Source: Pseudomonadota bacterium (GTDB taxonomy: Bacteria > Pseudomonadota > Gammaproteobacteria > Acidiferrobacterales > Acidiferrobacteraceae). Taken from it: a stretch of DNA of 5,614 nucleotides. The DNA lies in NCBI GenBank assembly GCA_021795255.1, contig JAJYPQ010000295.1, forward strand, positions 1 to 5,614, given 5' to 3'. Position 1 is the first letter of the stretch, and every line of letters starts with the position of its first letter. Shown in pieces: positions 4,929-5,614 of the stretch. A model generated the notes under the pieces. That model was not told the DNA's origin and ran no database searches. It was given only the letters and a program-made list of their open reading frames with translations. The position numbers and the translations under genes were made by a program.

Positions 4929-5614
4929 ACTCTCCTCTGGCTTCAATGCTTACGGTGCCGCAATTGGCGGTCATGAAGAAGGAAGGTCGCAAGATCGCGG
5001 CCATGACCGCTTATGATGCCACCTTCGCGCGCACCATGGACGAGGCCGGCATGGACATAGTCTTGGTCGGCGACTCGCTCGGCATGGTGGTGCAGGGGCA
5101 AAGGAGCACATTGCCCGTGACCCAAGCCGATATGGTGTATCACACTCAATGCGTTGCGCGCGCCGTGACGCACGCCTTGCTTATGGTCGACATGCCGTTT
5201 TTGACCTTCCAGGGCCCCGCGGCCCGGGCCTTGGAGTGCGCGGGCGCCTTGATGCAGGCCGGTGCCCATATGGTGAAAGTCGAGGGCGCGGGCGTATTGA
5301 CTGAAAACGTGGCCTACCTCTGCGCGCGCGGCATCCCGGTGTGTGGGCATATCGGACTTACCCCCCAATTCGTGAATACCTTGGGGGGTTATAAGGTGCA
5401 GGGGCGCGGCCCGCAGGGCGCGCAATTGAAGGCCTACGCTCAAGAATTGGCCGAGGCCGGGGCAAGCGCTTTAGTCTTGGAGGCGGTGCCGGCGCCTCTT
5501 GCGGCCGACATCAGTCAAAGCATCGCCATTCCCACGATCGGTATCGGGGCCGGATCATCATGCGATGGTCAGGTGTTGGTAATGCATGATGCCTTGGGTT
5601 TGGGGGACAGATCG
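4925..5614 (+). CDS. panB: 3-methyl-2-oxobutanoate hydroxymethyltransferase, 3' end cut
   Basis: 230 codons are open to the right window edge; the family is about 264 residues long, so most of the gene is present. PanB transfers the one-carbon unit of 5,10-methylene-tetrahydrofolate to alpha-ketoisovalerate, giving ketopantoate, the first committed step to pantothenate and coenzyme A. It is a cytoplasmic TIM barrel. Visible blocks are TAYDATFA (28-35), [11 protein letters not shown] (48-58) with metal-binding D50, VDMPF (88-92) with D89, KVEGAG (118-123) with E120, CGHIGLTPQ (140-148), GGYKVQGRG (154-162), VLEAVP (184-189) with E186, and IGIGAG followed by [13 protein letters not shown]. The ATG overlaps the kinase stop as ATGA and lacks a good Shine-Dalgarno, so coupled translation is likely. 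An in-frame ATG at 4946 is an alternative start. panC would be expected next, outside the window. Confidence 0.96.
   Translation, partial: MNSPLASMLTVPQLAVMKKEGRKIAAMTAYDATFARTMDEAGMDIVLVGDSLGMVVQGQRSTLPVTQADMVYHTQCVARAVTHALLMVDMPFLTFQGPAARALECAGALMQAGAHMVKVEGAGVLTENVAYLCARGIPVCGHIGLTPQFVNTLGGYKVQGRGPQGAQLKAYAQELAEAGASALVLEAVPAPLAADISQSIAIPTIGIGAGSSCDGQVLVMHDALGLGDRS
5360..5389. repeat. Perfect 9-bp GC-rich inverted repeat inside panB
   Basis: ACCCCCCAA (5360-5368) and TTGGGGGGT (5381-5389) are perfect inverted arms around a 12-base loop. They fall in the codons for conserved residues LTPQ and LGGY of PanB, so part of the symmetry is imposed by the protein. No T run follows on either strand, so it is not an intrinsic terminator. 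Confidence 0.5.

Noticed and set aside
4943..5443. 166-codon minus-strand frame rich in histidine
   Set aside because: It is the antisense shadow of panB, whose conserved blocks are unmistakable on the plus strand; the histidines come from antisense reading of Met- and Val-rich codons.

Overview
The window looks like a chromosomal segment of a GC-rich (about 60 % by eye) gammaproteobacterium. The main evidence is gene order: pcnB-folK followed closely by panB is a gammaproteobacterial arrangement, and the PcnB sequence is of the proteobacterial poly(A) polymerase type. I cannot name the genus. Seven protein genes (two cut by the window edges) and one tRNA gene account for nearly all of the sequence. 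There is no IS element, CRISPR array, phage gene or other accessory island.

Left part (1-1387): two nucleotide-sugar genes are transcribed away from each other. On the minus strand is the N-terminal third or so of a UDP-N-acetylhexosamine 6-dehydrogenase of the TviB/WbpA type. On the plus strand is a complete short-chain NAD-dependent UDP-sugar 4-epimerase. The 185-bp region between them carries a good sigma-70-like promoter for the epimerase. Such pairs usually supply uronic-acid sugars for capsule, O-antigen or exopolysaccharide, so the left edge probably belongs to a surface-polysaccharide locus.

Middle part (1388-2487): a CnoX (YbbN) chaperedoxin gene lies on the minus strand and ends base-to-base against the epimerase stop codon. 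Upstream of it on the same strand is a tRNA-Glu with anticodon CUC and an encoded CCA end. The tRNA and cnoX may share a promoter, whose perfect TATAAT lies in an AT-rich strip that also faces pcnB.

Right part (2488-5614): a tightly packed plus-strand operon runs pcnB (8-nt overlap) folK (10-nt gap) deoxynucleoside kinase (4-nt ATGA overlap) panB, with panB leaving the window. It joins RNA 3'-end tailing, folate synthesis, deoxynucleoside salvage and pantothenate synthesis. One possible logic for part of it is that PanB uses 5,10-methylene-tetrahydrofolate, the product line to which FolK contributes, and folate and dNTP supply are linked through thymidylate.

I do not see a new defence or mobile system. 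The points most worth a second look are the forced TTG start of pcnB (E. coli pcnB also has a non-AUG start), the CGPC-type CnoX lacking the second cysteine, the kinase between folK and panB, the overlapping divergent -10 elements, and a perfect GC-rich inverted repeat inside panB.
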